Positions 1 to 8,384 of a DNA stretch of 64,000 nucleotides are shown in pieces (within the stretch, counting starts at the first letter, position 1; each line of letters starts with the position of its first letter). The DNA lies in the NCBI RefSeq assembly GCF_014647035.1, contig NZ_BMOK01000008.1, positions 62,001 to 126,000 on the forward strand. The letters are read 5' to 3'. The stretch comes from Sporolactobacillus putidus (GTDB taxonomy: Bacteria; Bacillota; Bacilli; Bacillales; Sporolactobacillaceae). A program made the position numbers and the translations under genes. The notes under the pieces are model-generated. The model saw only the letters and a list, made by a program, of their open reading frames with translations, was not told the origin of the DNA and made no database searches.

Positions 1-519
1 GTCAGTCAGGGAAAGTTTCGCGAGGACCTCTATTACCGGCTGAATATCATAACCATAACGATCCCCCCGTTGAGAGAAAGAATTGAGGACACGATTGAGC
101 TGAGTCATCAATTTCTTTATGAATTTGCCGAGAAATACAATCGCTCCTGCCAGGGGATCCCAAAAGAGATCATGATGGCATTGATTGATTATCACTGGCC
201 GGGCAATGTCCGCGAATTGCGGAACGTGATTGAACGTCTCATCGTTTTTTCAAAAAACGGCCACCTGAACGTCGGCGACCTGCCTGCCGCGCTTCAGGAA
301 TCAGAAAGAAATCCCAAGAAAACGAACACGCTTTTACAAAAAATGACTGATCAGGCTCAACCGGCTGTTTCCCTGGATGATGCGATCAGAGAATGTCAGC
401 AAAAAACGATCAAACAGGCTTTGGAACAAACCAATGAAAACAAAAATAAAGCCGCGGAATTATTGGGAATATCCAGAACAACGCTTTATAATAAAATGCA
501 TCAGTTAGGCATCTCATAA
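1..519 (+). CDS. prdR: Sigma-54-dependent activator, C-terminal part (PrdR-like)
   Basis: The reading frame is open from base 1, so the gene starts before the window; 172 residues are visible. They begin in the AAA+ sigma-54 interaction domain (FREDLYYRLN near residue 7, then PPLRERIED and WPGNVRELRNVIERL) and end in a Fis-type helix-turn-helix (NKNKAAELLGISRTTLYNKM). This is the normal C-terminal architecture of a bacterial enhancer-binding protein, which uses ATP hydrolysis to open promoters bound by sigma-54 polymerase. The sensory N-terminus is not visible. A perfect -24/-12 promoter stands about 0.9 kb downstream, in front of the proline reductase operon, so I infer this is PrdR, the known activator of prd genes. 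The family call is secure; the PrdR name rests on context. Confidence 0.85.
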   Translation, partial: VSQGKFREDLYYRLNIITITIPPLRERIEDTIELSHQFLYEFAEKYNRSCQGIPKEIMMALIDYHWPGNVRELRNVIERLIVFSKNGHLNVGDLPAALQESERNPKKTNTLLQKMTDQAQPAVSLDDAIRECQQKTIKQALEQTNENKNKAAELLGISRTTLYNKMHQLGIS

Positions 520-724
520 TCATCTTTTTAATGATGTAAGACGCACGGTGCAAAGAACCTGATCACACAGGCTGCCTTGGGCCTTTTTATGTTTTCTCTC
601 CAATCCATTTCCGCATACAGCCTTTCATATTCCGACTCCCATTCCGTTTGTCAAGAGCATTGCGGCACATCACCACCTCACTGTAGAATCGGACCTCCTC
701 GATGCGTCGTTTTCATAGGATTTT

Positions 725-747
725 GACACTACCGTTAATGTAGTGTC
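725..747. other. Short perfect hairpin in the prdR-prdF gap
   Basis: GACACTAC and GTAGTGTC form an 8-bp perfect stem around a 7-nt loop, followed by CTAAAAAAATTC. The rest of 520-870 shows no coding signal that I can support. The hairpin could belong to a decayed insertion-sequence end or to a weak terminator for the upstream regulator; the A-rich tail is on the wrong side for a + strand terminator. Function is unknown. Confidence 0.3.
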
Positions 748-878
748 CTAAAAAAATTCTTTAAGGAAGAGTTGAGTATGAATAGATGTTGCGTAGTAAA
801 GATGTACTGTACATAAAATCGATGGGTATGAACTGACAAAATATGAAATGGATGAACCTTTTTGTCATGTTGACGCAA

Positions 879-1134
879 CTTGGTTCAATTTCTCATTTTC
901 GGTTCGACTTTGGCCGGATTCGGTTTTACTTTTCATGATTTCGGCTCGACTTTTTCGCGTTTCGGTTCGACTTCTCATTTTCGGTTCGACTCTTACCGGA
1001 TTCGGTTTTACTTTTCATGATTTCGGTTCGACTTTTTCGCGTTTCGGTTCGACTTCTCATTTTCGGTTCGACTTTGACCGGATTCGGTTTTACTTTTCAT
1101 GATTTCGGTTCGACTTTCTCCTAATTTGGTTCAG
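879..1134. repeat. Tandem repeat array, about 21-bp units
   Basis: About twelve units of 19-21 bp share the core TTCGGTTCGACTT, starting near 899, 919, 940, 961, 980, 1001, 1022 and so on to about 1125. Units are grouped into an 82-bp higher-order repeat of four variants (ending CCGGA, CATGAT, CGCGT and CTCATT), seen twice nearly intact. Because most units are 21 bp, all frames stay open and an 84-aa ORF appears, but it has no RBS and only low-complexity repeats, so it is not called as a gene. There are no spacers, so this is not a CRISPR. The array lies upstream of the sigma-54 promoter. Confidence 0.8.
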
Positions 1135-1403
1135 CTTTCTAAATTCGATCGGACTGGCGAAGCATCTGTCAACGGCATAGCAGTTGCCCCTTTATAATAG
1201 CAAGGGACTGAACTGAAGAACCAGTCTTTAAGAGTCCTATCGAAAGATAATCTGACATATAGATGGTGACAAATCGATTAAATGCCATTTTCATCACATA
1301 TTATGTATAGTTAATATGACAATTTTTCTGAACATGTTTAAGAATTGAAACATTAATTTTCCTATTTTTTATACAATTCGGCCTATTTATCAAGAAAAAG
1401 CTT

Positions 1404-1419
1404 TGGCACATTTCTTGCT
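1404..1419 (+). promoter_or_regulatory. Sigma-54 (-24/-12) promoter of the prd operon
   Basis: TGGCAC at 1404-1409, five bases, then TTGCT at 1415-1419 match the sigma-54 consensus TGGCAC-N5-TTGCW without mismatch. It lies about 70 bp before the first prd start codon and downstream of a gene for a sigma-54 activator. No clear sigma-A promoter competes with it. Expression of the whole prd operon is therefore expected to need RpoN and the activator. Confidence 0.88.
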
Positions 1420-1489
1420 TAATTAAAAGCAACCATACTTTCTCAGTTCTCCATTGATAAAAACTACAGTTAAGAAAGGAGGCTGCCGG

Positions 1490-2527
1490 ATGCCAAATTG
1501 CAAAAACTTATTTGCGATTGATACTCACACATTAGGTGAGCCGACCCGAATAATCGTGGACGGCTTTCCTGAAGTGGACGGTGCTTCAATGATGGAAAAG
1601 AAATTAAATCTGCAAAGAAATTACGACCATCTCCGTCGCGCCATTATTGACGAGCCGCGTGGGCATAAGAATATGTTTGGTGCCATCATTATGAACCCGA
1701 CCCGCAGTGAAGCCGATCTGGGCGTTGTTTTCATGGACAGCGGCGGCTATCTGAACATGTGCGGTCACGGCTCAATCGGTGTTGCCACCGCAGCTGTTGC
1801 CCGCGGGTTCGTGCCGGTTACCGAACCGTATACAGAGGTGACACTTGAAACGCCGGCCGGATTGATTCATACCAAGGTAAAAGTGAATCAAGGCCGAGCA
1901 AAAGAAACGAGCATCGTCAATGTTCCTTCTTTTCTGTATCGCAAAGATCTGAACATCCATATCCTCGAAATAGGAGAGATTCAACTGGATATCGCTTTTG
2001 GCGGCAACTTTTTTGCTCTCGTCAACGTTCGGAACATCGGTATTCCGCTTCATCCAAACTATCTGAATCGTTTTACGGAAGCGGGCGCTGCCATTCGTAA
2101 AGCTGTTAACGAACAAGTCCGAATAAAGCACCCGCTTCTTCCCGACATTCACTCGGTGGATCTTGTGGAATTCTACCAGAATAAACCTGATGCAATGCGA
2201 AACGTCGTCGTATTTGGCGACAACCAGGTAGATCGGTCCCCCTGCGGAACCGGAACCAGTGCCAAAATTGCCGCACTTTGCGCCAGAAAAGAATTGTTGC
2301 CGGGTGAGCTTTTTATCTCGGAAAGCATAATGGGCACAAAATTTATCGGCAGGGCTTTGAAGTATGCCCATGTGGGAGACTATCCGGCTGTGATTCCAGA
2401 AATCACCGGACGCGCTTATATAACCGGTGAGAACAAATTCCTGTTTGATGATGAGGATCCGTTTGAATATGGATTTACTCTCGCTGAGGGGCATGAAAGG
2501 AGGGGTATCATTGAGCAGCGATTATAA
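1490..2527 (+). CDS. prdF: Proline racemase (PrdF)
   Basis: A cofactor-independent racemase of 345 residues that interconverts L- and D-proline, giving the D-isomer used by proline reductase. Both catalytic thiols are visible: Cys91 in NMCGHGSIG and Cys252 in DRSPCGTGT, so the two-base mechanism is intact (hydroxyproline epimerases of the same fold keep these too, but the operon favours proline). The start chosen is ATG 1490, seven bases after AAAGGAGG; a TTG further upstream at 1454 would put the RBS inside the gene. It is the first gene after the sigma-54 promoter, and its end overlaps the start of prdC, implying translational coupling. Confidence 0.93.
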   Translation: MPNCKNLFAIDTHTLGEPTRIIVDGFPEVDGASMMEKKLNLQRNYDHLRRAIIDEPRGHKNMFGAIIMNPTRSEADLGVVFMDSGGYLNMCGHGSIGVATAAVARGFVPVTEPYTEVTLETPAGLIHTKVKVNQGRAKETSIVNVPSFLYRKDLNIHILEIGEIQLDIAFGGNFFALVNVRNIGIPLHPNYLNRFTEAGAAIRKAVNEQVRIKHPLLPDIHSVDLVEFYQNKPDAMRNVVVFGDNQVDRSPCGTGTSAKIAALCARKELLPGELFISESIMGTKFIGRALKYAHVGDYPAVIPEITGRAYITGENKFLFDDEDPFEYGFTLAEGHERRGIIEQRL

Positions 2528-3809
2528 ACTTCTTTTGAAACAACACATTGGCAAACCGGATGTTCCCTGCGTTAAGGAGGGGGATCAAGTCAGAAGAGGC
2601 GCCCGTATCGCGTTAGCGGACGGCCGAGGTCCGGATTTACATGCCAGTGTTTCCGGGACAGTCACTCGAGTAACCCGAGAGTTTATCGTCATTCGAGGGA
2701 AAAAACCGGACAGCGATTCTTTTGAACAACTGCCTGACGGAGACTTCAGAGAACGAATCCACGCGGCAGGGATTGTCGGAATGGGCGGCGCCGGTTTTCC
2801 CACCGGAATTAAACTGAGTCAGGAGATTGCCGGCGGAACCGTTATTGCGAACGCTGCAGAATGCGAGCCCATTCTGAATCACAATGTTGCTCAGATTGAA
2901 GCCGATCCTGAAGAAATTTATCGCGGTCTGCTTTATGCTATGGAAGCTGTTCATGCCATGCGCGGAGTGATCGCTATTAAAAGCAGACACCACAAAGCTA
3001 TTTCGCTTTTAAAAAATGTGATCGATAACGCCCACGTCTCAGTTTTCCCAGTGCAGGACCTGTACCCGGCGGGAGAGGAACGTGCGCTGATCCGCGATAT
3101 TCTTGACATCCTCGTCCCTCCCGAAGAACGGGCAATCACCGCGAGGACGATTGTCATCAATTCGGAAACCCTTTCCCGCGTCACGCAAGCCGTCGAACTC
3201 GGCCGCCCGGTCATTTCAAAAAATCTTACCGTCGCCGGAAAACTTCATGGCGGACCGAAGGCACTCACACTGATGGATGTACCGATCGGCACCCGAGTAG
3301 GCGATTTAATCGCAGAGGCCGGCGGCATTGACGGAGACTATGGGGAAATCATCATGGACGGACCTTTTATGGGCCGCAGTGTGACACCTGATGATGTTAT
3401 CACCAAAACAACAGGCGGCATCATCGTCACGATGCCTTTTCTCCAGGAAAGGTCGCCGCTTGGATTATTAGTCTGCGCCTGCAGCGCGAGTGAGGACCGT
3501 ATGCGCGAGATCGCTAAAAAAATGGACGCGAACATCGCCGGCATTGAACGATGCAAGCATGCAGTTTGGGCCCGCGGCGGTCTGAAATGCCGGAATCCGG
3601 GCGTCTGTCCCGGTCAGGCCGACCGAGTGCTGCGCCTGAGAAAAGCCGGGGCACGTGCTCTATTAATCGGCAACTGCAGCGACTGCAGCAACACCGTGAT
3701 GTCGCTTGCCCCGAAACTGCACATGCCTGTGCACCACGTCACCGACAGTGCGATGCGTGCCATGGATCTTCACCTGATCCGAAAGCTGCAAAAGCAGCCG
3801 TCAAATTGA
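2511..3809 (+). CDS. prdC: Proline reductase-associated electron transfer protein PrdC (RnfC-like)
   Basis: A 432-residue RnfC-like protein: an N-terminal barrel-sandwich segment (KEGDQVRRGARIALADG), a flavin/NADH-dehydrogenase 51-kDa-like core with GIVGMGGAGFPTGIKL and NAAECEPILNHN, and an SLBB-like region. PrdC proteins are thought to pass electrons to proline reductase, possibly linking it to Rnf or NADH. The C-terminus holds several cysteines (GLKCRNPGVCPG, GNCSDC) that could bind a metal centre or do thiol exchange. The start is the TTG at 2511, behind AAAGGAGGGG; it overlaps the prdF end by 17 bases. Selenocysteine has been described in some clostridial PrdC proteins, but no in-frame TGA occurs here. 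PrdC naming is supported by the operon. Confidence 0.87.
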   Translation: MSSDYKLLLKQHIGKPDVPCVKEGDQVRRGARIALADGRGPDLHASVSGTVTRVTREFIVIRGKKPDSDSFEQLPDGDFRERIHAAGIVGMGGAGFPTGIKLSQEIAGGTVIANAAECEPILNHNVAQIEADPEEIYRGLLYAMEAVHAMRGVIAIKSRHHKAISLLKNVIDNAHVSVFPVQDLYPAGEERALIRDILDILVPPEERAITARTIVINSETLSRVTQAVELGRPVISKNLTVAGKLHGGPKALTLMDVPIGTRVGDLIAEAGGIDGDYGEIIMDGPFMGRSVTPDDVITKTTGGIIVTMPFLQERSPLGLLVCACSASEDRMREIAKKMDANIAGIERCKHAVWARGGLKCRNPGVCPGQADRVLRLRKAGARALLIGNCSDCSNTVMSLAPKLHMPVHHVTDSAMRAMDLHLIRKLQKQPSN

Positions 3810-3850
3810 CGCATTTATTCTATTTATTTCATTAATAAAGGAGAATGCAA

Positions 3851-5566
3851 ATGTCCATTACTGTTGAAACCGCCGAGCAGCATTACAATGATCCTGCCGT
3901 TCTCTGTTGTTTGAGACAGAAAGGCACCGTTATTTCCGCGTCTGATTTGGAAGACCCTGCTATTTTCCCTGACCTGGAAGAATCCGGCTTACTGAAGCTT
4001 TCGGAAGATTCGCTGACAATCGGTCAGGTACTGGGTTCTACTCTAGACCAGGACGCCGATGCTATGACACCGCTCACCCCGAAATTGGTCAGTCATTTCG
4101 CGGAAAAGAAAACTGAAGAATCTGGCAAAATCACTACTTCCCTATCTGCAGCCGCTGCTTCAGGTCTGAATAATTCCGTCATCCGCTTCAGCATCAATGA
4201 ATTGAAAGGACAAATTGAAATTCCCGCTGGCTTTGATCCTTCCGTCCTGCCCTTTACCATTCCATCAGCTCCAAAGCTGGAACCGGAAGATCAAATCATC
4301 CGAACATTGACGCAAAGAGAATTTGACGTTCAGGAAGTTCGTATCGGAGCGGAAACGTCTTTTCAGGATAAAGTGCTGACCATTCGCGAAGGTTTGTGCA
4401 CGGAATCTTTGAAGGCCGATCCCCTCGTGAAAGATGCAGAGCTGGACATTATTCCTCCTGATCAGAGGCACGTCTACTCCAACACCATTATGGACGTCAT
4501 TCCGATCGCGACAAAAACAGAAGGCATCCTTGGCGAAGGGACCACCCACGTCATGCGCGGTGCGGTCGTCATTTTAACCGGCGTTGATGAACTAGGCGTC
4601 CAGGTTCATGAATTTGGATCCTGCGAAGGCTATCTCGATGAAAAAATCCGTTTCGGACGGCCAGGCAGCCCTGATCCTGACGATATCATGATCCGTATCC
4701 ATGTGACGGTTCAGGAAAATACCGGAATGGAACGCCGCGGTCCTTTCGCGGCACACAAGGCCTGCGACTACATCATTCAGGAAATCCGTGAGGCGCTGAA
4801 GAAAGCCCCGGCGGAAGCCTGCGTCAAAGAGGACGTATACCACGACTATAAGAAAACCGGCAAGCCCCGTGTTGTCCTGGTTAAAGAAATAATGGGGCAG
4901 GGCGCCATGCACGATAATGTGATTCTCCCTACTGAACCCGCAGGTGTTAAAGGCGGGAGGCGCAACGTCGACCTGGGAAACGTTCCGGTCGTACTGTCGC
5001 CGAACGAAGTCCGCGACGGCGGCATCCATGCGCTGACCTGTATCGGACCGGCCACCAAGGAGGTTACGCGCCATTACTTCCGTGAACCGCTCGTTAATTT
5101 AATGGCTGAAGACAATGAAATCAATTTGGTCGGTGTTATATTCATCGGCAGCCCGCAGGTCAATGATGAAAAATCCTATGTATCCGCCCGTCTCGGCGCA
5201 CTGGCTGAAGCCCTTGACGTCGAAGGAGCCATTGTCACGACTGAAGGCTTTGGAAATAACCATATCGATTTTGCCGAAAACATTGAACAGATTGGCCGCC
5301 GGGGAATCAAGGTCGTCGGAGCTTCTTATTGTGCATATCAGGGGCAGCTTGTCGTCGGCAACAAATATATGGACGCCATGATCGAACTGAATAAGGATAA
5401 GGACGGCTTCGAAAACGAAATTCTTGCCGACAGCACCCTTTGCCCGTCCGACGCCAAACGCGCACTGCTCATGTTAAAAACAAAAATGGCCGGTGTTCCC
5501 ATTGAACCGGCAAACCGCAACTGGTCGCAAGATGTCATTGATGCTAACCAGCAATTCATTCAGTAA
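3851..5566 (+). CDS. prdA: D-proline reductase proprotein PrdA
   Basis: The large proline reductase proprotein, about 571 residues. In the known enzyme, PrdA cleaves itself before a cysteine, giving two subunits, the C-terminal one capped by a pyruvoyl group that binds D-proline. The likely site here is the Thr-Cys pair in GGIHALTCIGPATKEVTRH (Cys399 counted from the upstream ATG at 3845), which gives fragments of about 44 and 19 kDa. AAAGGAG at 3838-3843 leaves only one or two bases before ATG 3845, so ATG 3851 is preferred. The first 110 residues are less conserved-looking and Ala/Ser-rich. It follows prdC by 41 bases and precedes the small gene and prdB, the usual order. Confidence 0.93.
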   Translation: MSITVETAEQHYNDPAVLCCLRQKGTVISASDLEDPAIFPDLEESGLLKLSEDSLTIGQVLGSTLDQDADAMTPLTPKLVSHFAEKKTEESGKITTSLSAAAASGLNNSVIRFSINELKGQIEIPAGFDPSVLPFTIPSAPKLEPEDQIIRTLTQREFDVQEVRIGAETSFQDKVLTIREGLCTESLKADPLVKDAELDIIPPDQRHVYSNTIMDVIPIATKTEGILGEGTTHVMRGAVVILTGVDELGVQVHEFGSCEGYLDEKIRFGRPGSPDPDDIMIRIHVTVQENTGMERRGPFAAHKACDYIIQEIREALKKAPAEACVKEDVYHDYKKTGKPRVVLVKEIMGQGAMHDNVILPTEPAGVKGGRRNVDLGNVPVVLSPNEVRDGGIHALTCIGPATKEVTRHYFREPLVNLMAEDNEINLVGVIFIGSPQVNDEKSYVSARLGALAEALDVEGAIVTTEGFGNNHIDFAENIEQIGRRGIKVVGASYCAYQGQLVVGNKYMDAMIELNKDKDGFENEILADSTLCPSDAKRALLMLKTKMAGVPIEPANRNWSQDVIDANQQFIQ

Positions 5567-5595
5567 AAAGCCTTGGGAAAAGGATGTGGTGCCTC

Positions 5596-5784
5596 ATGGA
5601 TTGCGAACTGACTCCGAAACTGCTGCCCGGTAAAATTCTCGAAGTCACCGATCTCGGCGTCAAAGTGACTTTAAAGGGGCGCATGGGCATCATTCAAGTC
5701 CCTTTAAGATCGGTGATCACGGACAAATCGCTACAAGTCGGCCAAGAGATCCGGGTTTATCTCAGTTATATCCAGGTTGTTTAA
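5596..5784 (+). CDS. Small prd-cluster protein (CBO2463/CBO2479-like)
   Basis: A 62-residue protein rich in alternating beta-type residues (GKILEVTDLGVKVTLKGRMG, then QVGQEIRVYLSYIQVV), which looks like a compact OB/S1-like barrel. It lies between prdA and prdB. Small proteins of this kind (CBO2463/CBO2479 family) are known from clostridial proline reductase loci; the match is from memory of the family, and no function is established. ATG 5596 lies 11 bases after AAAAGGA; the upstream ATG 5584 has no room for an RBS. A role in assembly or folding of the reductase is only a guess. Confidence 0.72.
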   Translation: MDCELTPKLLPGKILEVTDLGVKVTLKGRMGIIQVPLRSVITDKSLQVGQEIRVYLSYIQVV

Positions 5785-5877
5785 GAGAATAACCTACAGG
5801 AAAGTGAAAGCTTTGGCTGTTCAGAAACGATACTTTACCTATTTTTTACATTCTCCAAAAGAAAGGGGTCAAACACT

Positions 5878-6603
5878 ATGCCATTAACAACCGTAAAAGG
5901 CCTAAAATCTGAAATTTATGTTCCGATTACACCGCCTCCGGTATGGACTGAATTAACCAAACCATTAAACCAGTGCACCGTCGCCTTCTGTACCGCGGGC
6001 GGCGTGCACCTGAAATCACAGAAAAGGTTCAATCTCTCGGGGGATTATTCATTCCGGGAAATCCCGTCGGATACGCCTTCTTCTGAACTGATGGTCAGCC
6101 ATGGCGGATTTGATAACAGCGATGTCAACAAGGACATTAATTCGATGTTCCCGATTGACCGGCTCCACGAAATAGAAAAGGAAGGATTTATCGGCAAGGT
6201 TGCACCTGTTCTGATCGGCTTTATGGGCGGCGGCGGCAACGTACAAAAATTCAAGGAAGAAACAGGTCCTGAAATTGCCCGGATTTTAAAAAGAGAAGGC
6301 GTCGATATTGCAGTGTTTACAGGCGGCTGCGGAACCTGCCATCGATCAGCGACGATTGTGGAACGCGCTGTTGAAGCTGTTGGAATTTCCACGATCATCA
6401 TTGCCGCCCTGCCGCCGATTGCCAAACAGCAAGGCGCCCCCCGCATTACCGCGCCGCATGTACCTATCGGCTCCAACGCCGGGGAACCGAATAATATCGC
6501 GATGCAGACAGCCATATTAAAAGACACGCTGAATCAGGTTGAGGAAATGACAACCTTCGGCCAAATGAAGACATTGCCTTATGAATACAGACACAATGTT
6601 TGA
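5878..6603 (+). CDS. prdB: D-proline reductase subunit PrdB, cysteine form
   Basis: The 241-residue catalytic subunit that cleaves the ring of D-proline to 5-aminovalerate together with the pyruvoyl subunit of PrdA. It shows the GGVHLKSQKRFN and FMGGGGNVQKF stretches of the GrdB/PrdB family. The active-site motif is TGGCGTCHRS: Cys151 occupies the position that is selenocysteine (about residue 152) in the Clostridium sticklandii enzyme; the codon is TGC, not TGA. Cys154 is kept. The gene has its own RBS (GAAAGGGG) 93 bases after the small gene. This version should not need the Sel machinery, though its activity relative to the Sec form cannot be judged from sequence. Confidence 0.93.
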   Translation: MPLTTVKGLKSEIYVPITPPPVWTELTKPLNQCTVAFCTAGGVHLKSQKRFNLSGDYSFREIPSDTPSSELMVSHGGFDNSDVNKDINSMFPIDRLHEIEKEGFIGKVAPVLIGFMGGGGNVQKFKEETGPEIARILKREGVDIAVFTGGCGTCHRSATIVERAVEAVGISTIIIAALPPIAKQQGAPRITAPHVPIGSNAGEPNNIAMQTAILKDTLNQVEEMTTFGQMKTLPYEYRHNV

Positions 6604-6676
6604 GAGACGCTATTCGGCTTATCTCTTGAATGAGAAGTTTAAGATAAATCTATAATGAAAGAAGGAAAGCAGCGCT

Positions 6677-7912
6677 ATGAAACTGACAGATGTTCATAAA
6701 ACGGCAGAAGAAATCAAGGCTCTGACCAAAAAATATATGATCGAAACGTACGAACGTTATGATTTTGTCGCGCAAAGTGCGAAGGGAATGTATCTTTATG
6801 ATGAGAACGGTGCCGGGTATCTTGATTTTTATGGAGGTATCGCCGTCAACAGTGCAGGAAACTGCAATGAAAAAGTCGTAGAAGCTGTACGCGATCAGGT
6901 CGGCGACATTATGCATACGTTCAATTATCCCTATACCATACCTCAAGCGCTGCTCGCCGAATTGATCTGTCAAACACTGCAGATGGATAAAATTTTTTTC
7001 CAGAGCACAGGAACAGAAGCTAACGAAGCCATGATCAAAATGGCCCGAAAGTACGGTGTGGAAAAGTACGGACCGAACAAGTATCATATTATCACTGCGA
7101 AAGGAAGCTTTCACGGCAGAACCTATGGGGCGATGTCCGCTACCGGTCAGCCGGATAACGCCTGTCAGATCGGTTTTAAGCCGCTGGTACCCGGTTTCAG
7201 TTATGCAGAGTTCAATAACATCGAGGATTTTCGGGCAAAGGTCACCGACGATACGATTGCTATCATGCTGGAACCGATACAGGGTGAGGGCGGAGTAAAT
7301 CCCGCCACTCCAGCATTCATGCAGGGAATTGTTGATTTGTGCAAAGAAAAAGGGCTCCTGCTTCTTTTGGATGAAGTACAGTGCGGATGGTGCCGCAGCG
7401 GAAACATCATGGCCTATATGGAATACGGCATAAAACCGGATATCGTTTCCATGGCCAAAGCACTGGGCGGCGGCATGCCGATTTCCGCAATCTGTGCCAC
7501 AGAAGAAGTTTCCAGGGCATTCACCATGGGGTCGCATGGAACAACATTTGGCGGCAATCCGGTATGCTGTGCGGCTGCGTATGCCGAAGTCAGTGAATTG
7601 CTCGATCGGGATCTTGCCGGAAACGCAAAAAGAGTAGGCACTTATTTCGTTGAAAAACTTAAGACCATTCCCCATGTGAAGGAGGTCAGGGGCAAGGGTC
7701 TGATGATCGGCGTCGAATTTGATTCGCCAATTGGCCTTGCCGTCAAGCATGGCTGTTTTGAACGGAAAATGCTCGTAACACTTATCGCGGATCGCATTAT
7801 CCGATTAATACCGCCGCTGATCGCGACAAAAGAAGACTGCGATAAGGCCTATCAAATCTTAAAAGACTCTGCCGCAGCAGCAACAAAAAAAGAAATGAAT
7901 TATCAAGGCTAA
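6677..7912 (+). CDS. Class III PLP aminotransferase (acetylornithine/ornithine type)
   Basis: A 411-residue fold-type I aminotransferase of the ArgD/RocD/GabT group. Visible marks are the phosphate-binding FFQSTGTEANEAMIK, the LEPIQGEGGV and LLLDEVQCGWCRSG (Asp pairing the PLP nitrogen) and SMAKALGGGMP, whose Lys should form the Schiff base. RBS AAGGAAAG precedes ATG 6677. It follows prdB by 73 bases, so it is likely in the prd operon. Possible roles are ornithine to pyrroline-5-carboxylate (feeding proline), or transamination of 5-aminovalerate, the product of proline reductase. Sequence alone does not separate these. DEVQCGW differs slightly from the common DEVQTG motif. Confidence 0.8.
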   Translation: MKLTDVHKTAEEIKALTKKYMIETYERYDFVAQSAKGMYLYDENGAGYLDFYGGIAVNSAGNCNEKVVEAVRDQVGDIMHTFNYPYTIPQALLAELICQTLQMDKIFFQSTGTEANEAMIKMARKYGVEKYGPNKYHIITAKGSFHGRTYGAMSATGQPDNACQIGFKPLVPGFSYAEFNNIEDFRAKVTDDTIAIMLEPIQGEGGVNPATPAFMQGIVDLCKEKGLLLLLDEVQCGWCRSGNIMAYMEYGIKPDIVSMAKALGGGMPISAICATEEVSRAFTMGSHGTTFGGNPVCCAAAYAEVSELLDRDLAGNAKRVGTYFVEKLKTIPHVKEVRGKGLMIGVEFDSPIGLAVKHGCFERKMLVTLIADRIIRLIPPLIATKEDCDKAYQILKDSAAAATKKEMNYQG

Positions 7913-8032
7913 CCCTAATTTGAATGACTGTCCCTATTCAATCCGTCTGTTGATGGCAACGTCGATTAAAACTTAGCTCGCGGGTTGACGCGGGTTCCAA
8001 ATCAGCTTCGACTCAAAAGCTATTTAAGTAAA

Positions 8033-8064
8033 GAATAAGTACAATCACTTGATTGTACTTATTC
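8033..8064. terminator. Perfect 15-bp inverted repeat after the prd operon
   Basis: GAATAAGTACAATCA (8033-8047) and its exact complement (8050-8064) are separated by two bases. It lies about 120 bases past the aminotransferase. It may stop transcription or protect the 3' end of the prd mRNA; the tail ATTTAAAAAG is not a classical U-run, so a protein-binding palindrome is also possible. A 10-bp direct repeat CGCGGGTT occurs just upstream (about 7979-7996). The remaining bases up to 8384 hold no gene that I can support. Confidence 0.5.
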
Positions 8065-8384
8065 ATTTAAAAAGTCATACTATTTTGTGTATTAGAATTG
8101 ATTTATGACTATTGAATGACTATTATGAAAGAAACGAACGCCAATCCTATTATCTGATAAAATATTAATATTTATTGAGAGGAAGATGTCACTTTGTACA
8201 TCAAAACAGCCGTTGCCGAAACCCTGTTCATGTCTATCCGTTCATCGCCTTTTTCCTGCCCTATATTTACCATGGTCAGTCGCTCCTGAGAATCGCATAA
8301 TTCTTATCAGCACATTTTAAGATGTCATACATAGTCCTCTTTCCGTGATCTTAGTTTTATGTGAAAATATGTAGAGGTGATAAA

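Noticed and set aside
848-1102. ORF across the first tandem array
   Set aside because: Repeats of 21 bp keep all frames open; no RBS, low-complexity product.
1772-2494. 240-codon ORF on the - strand
   Set aside because: Antisense shadow of prdF, Ser/Cys/Phe-rich without motifs.
5878-6603. Selenocysteine in PrdB
   Set aside because: The codon at the expected place is TGC and no in-frame TGA exists.
6650-7750. 366-codon ORF on the - strand
   Set aside because: It lies opposite the aminotransferase gene, has no RBS and no recognisable domain; its openness follows from codon use of the real gene.
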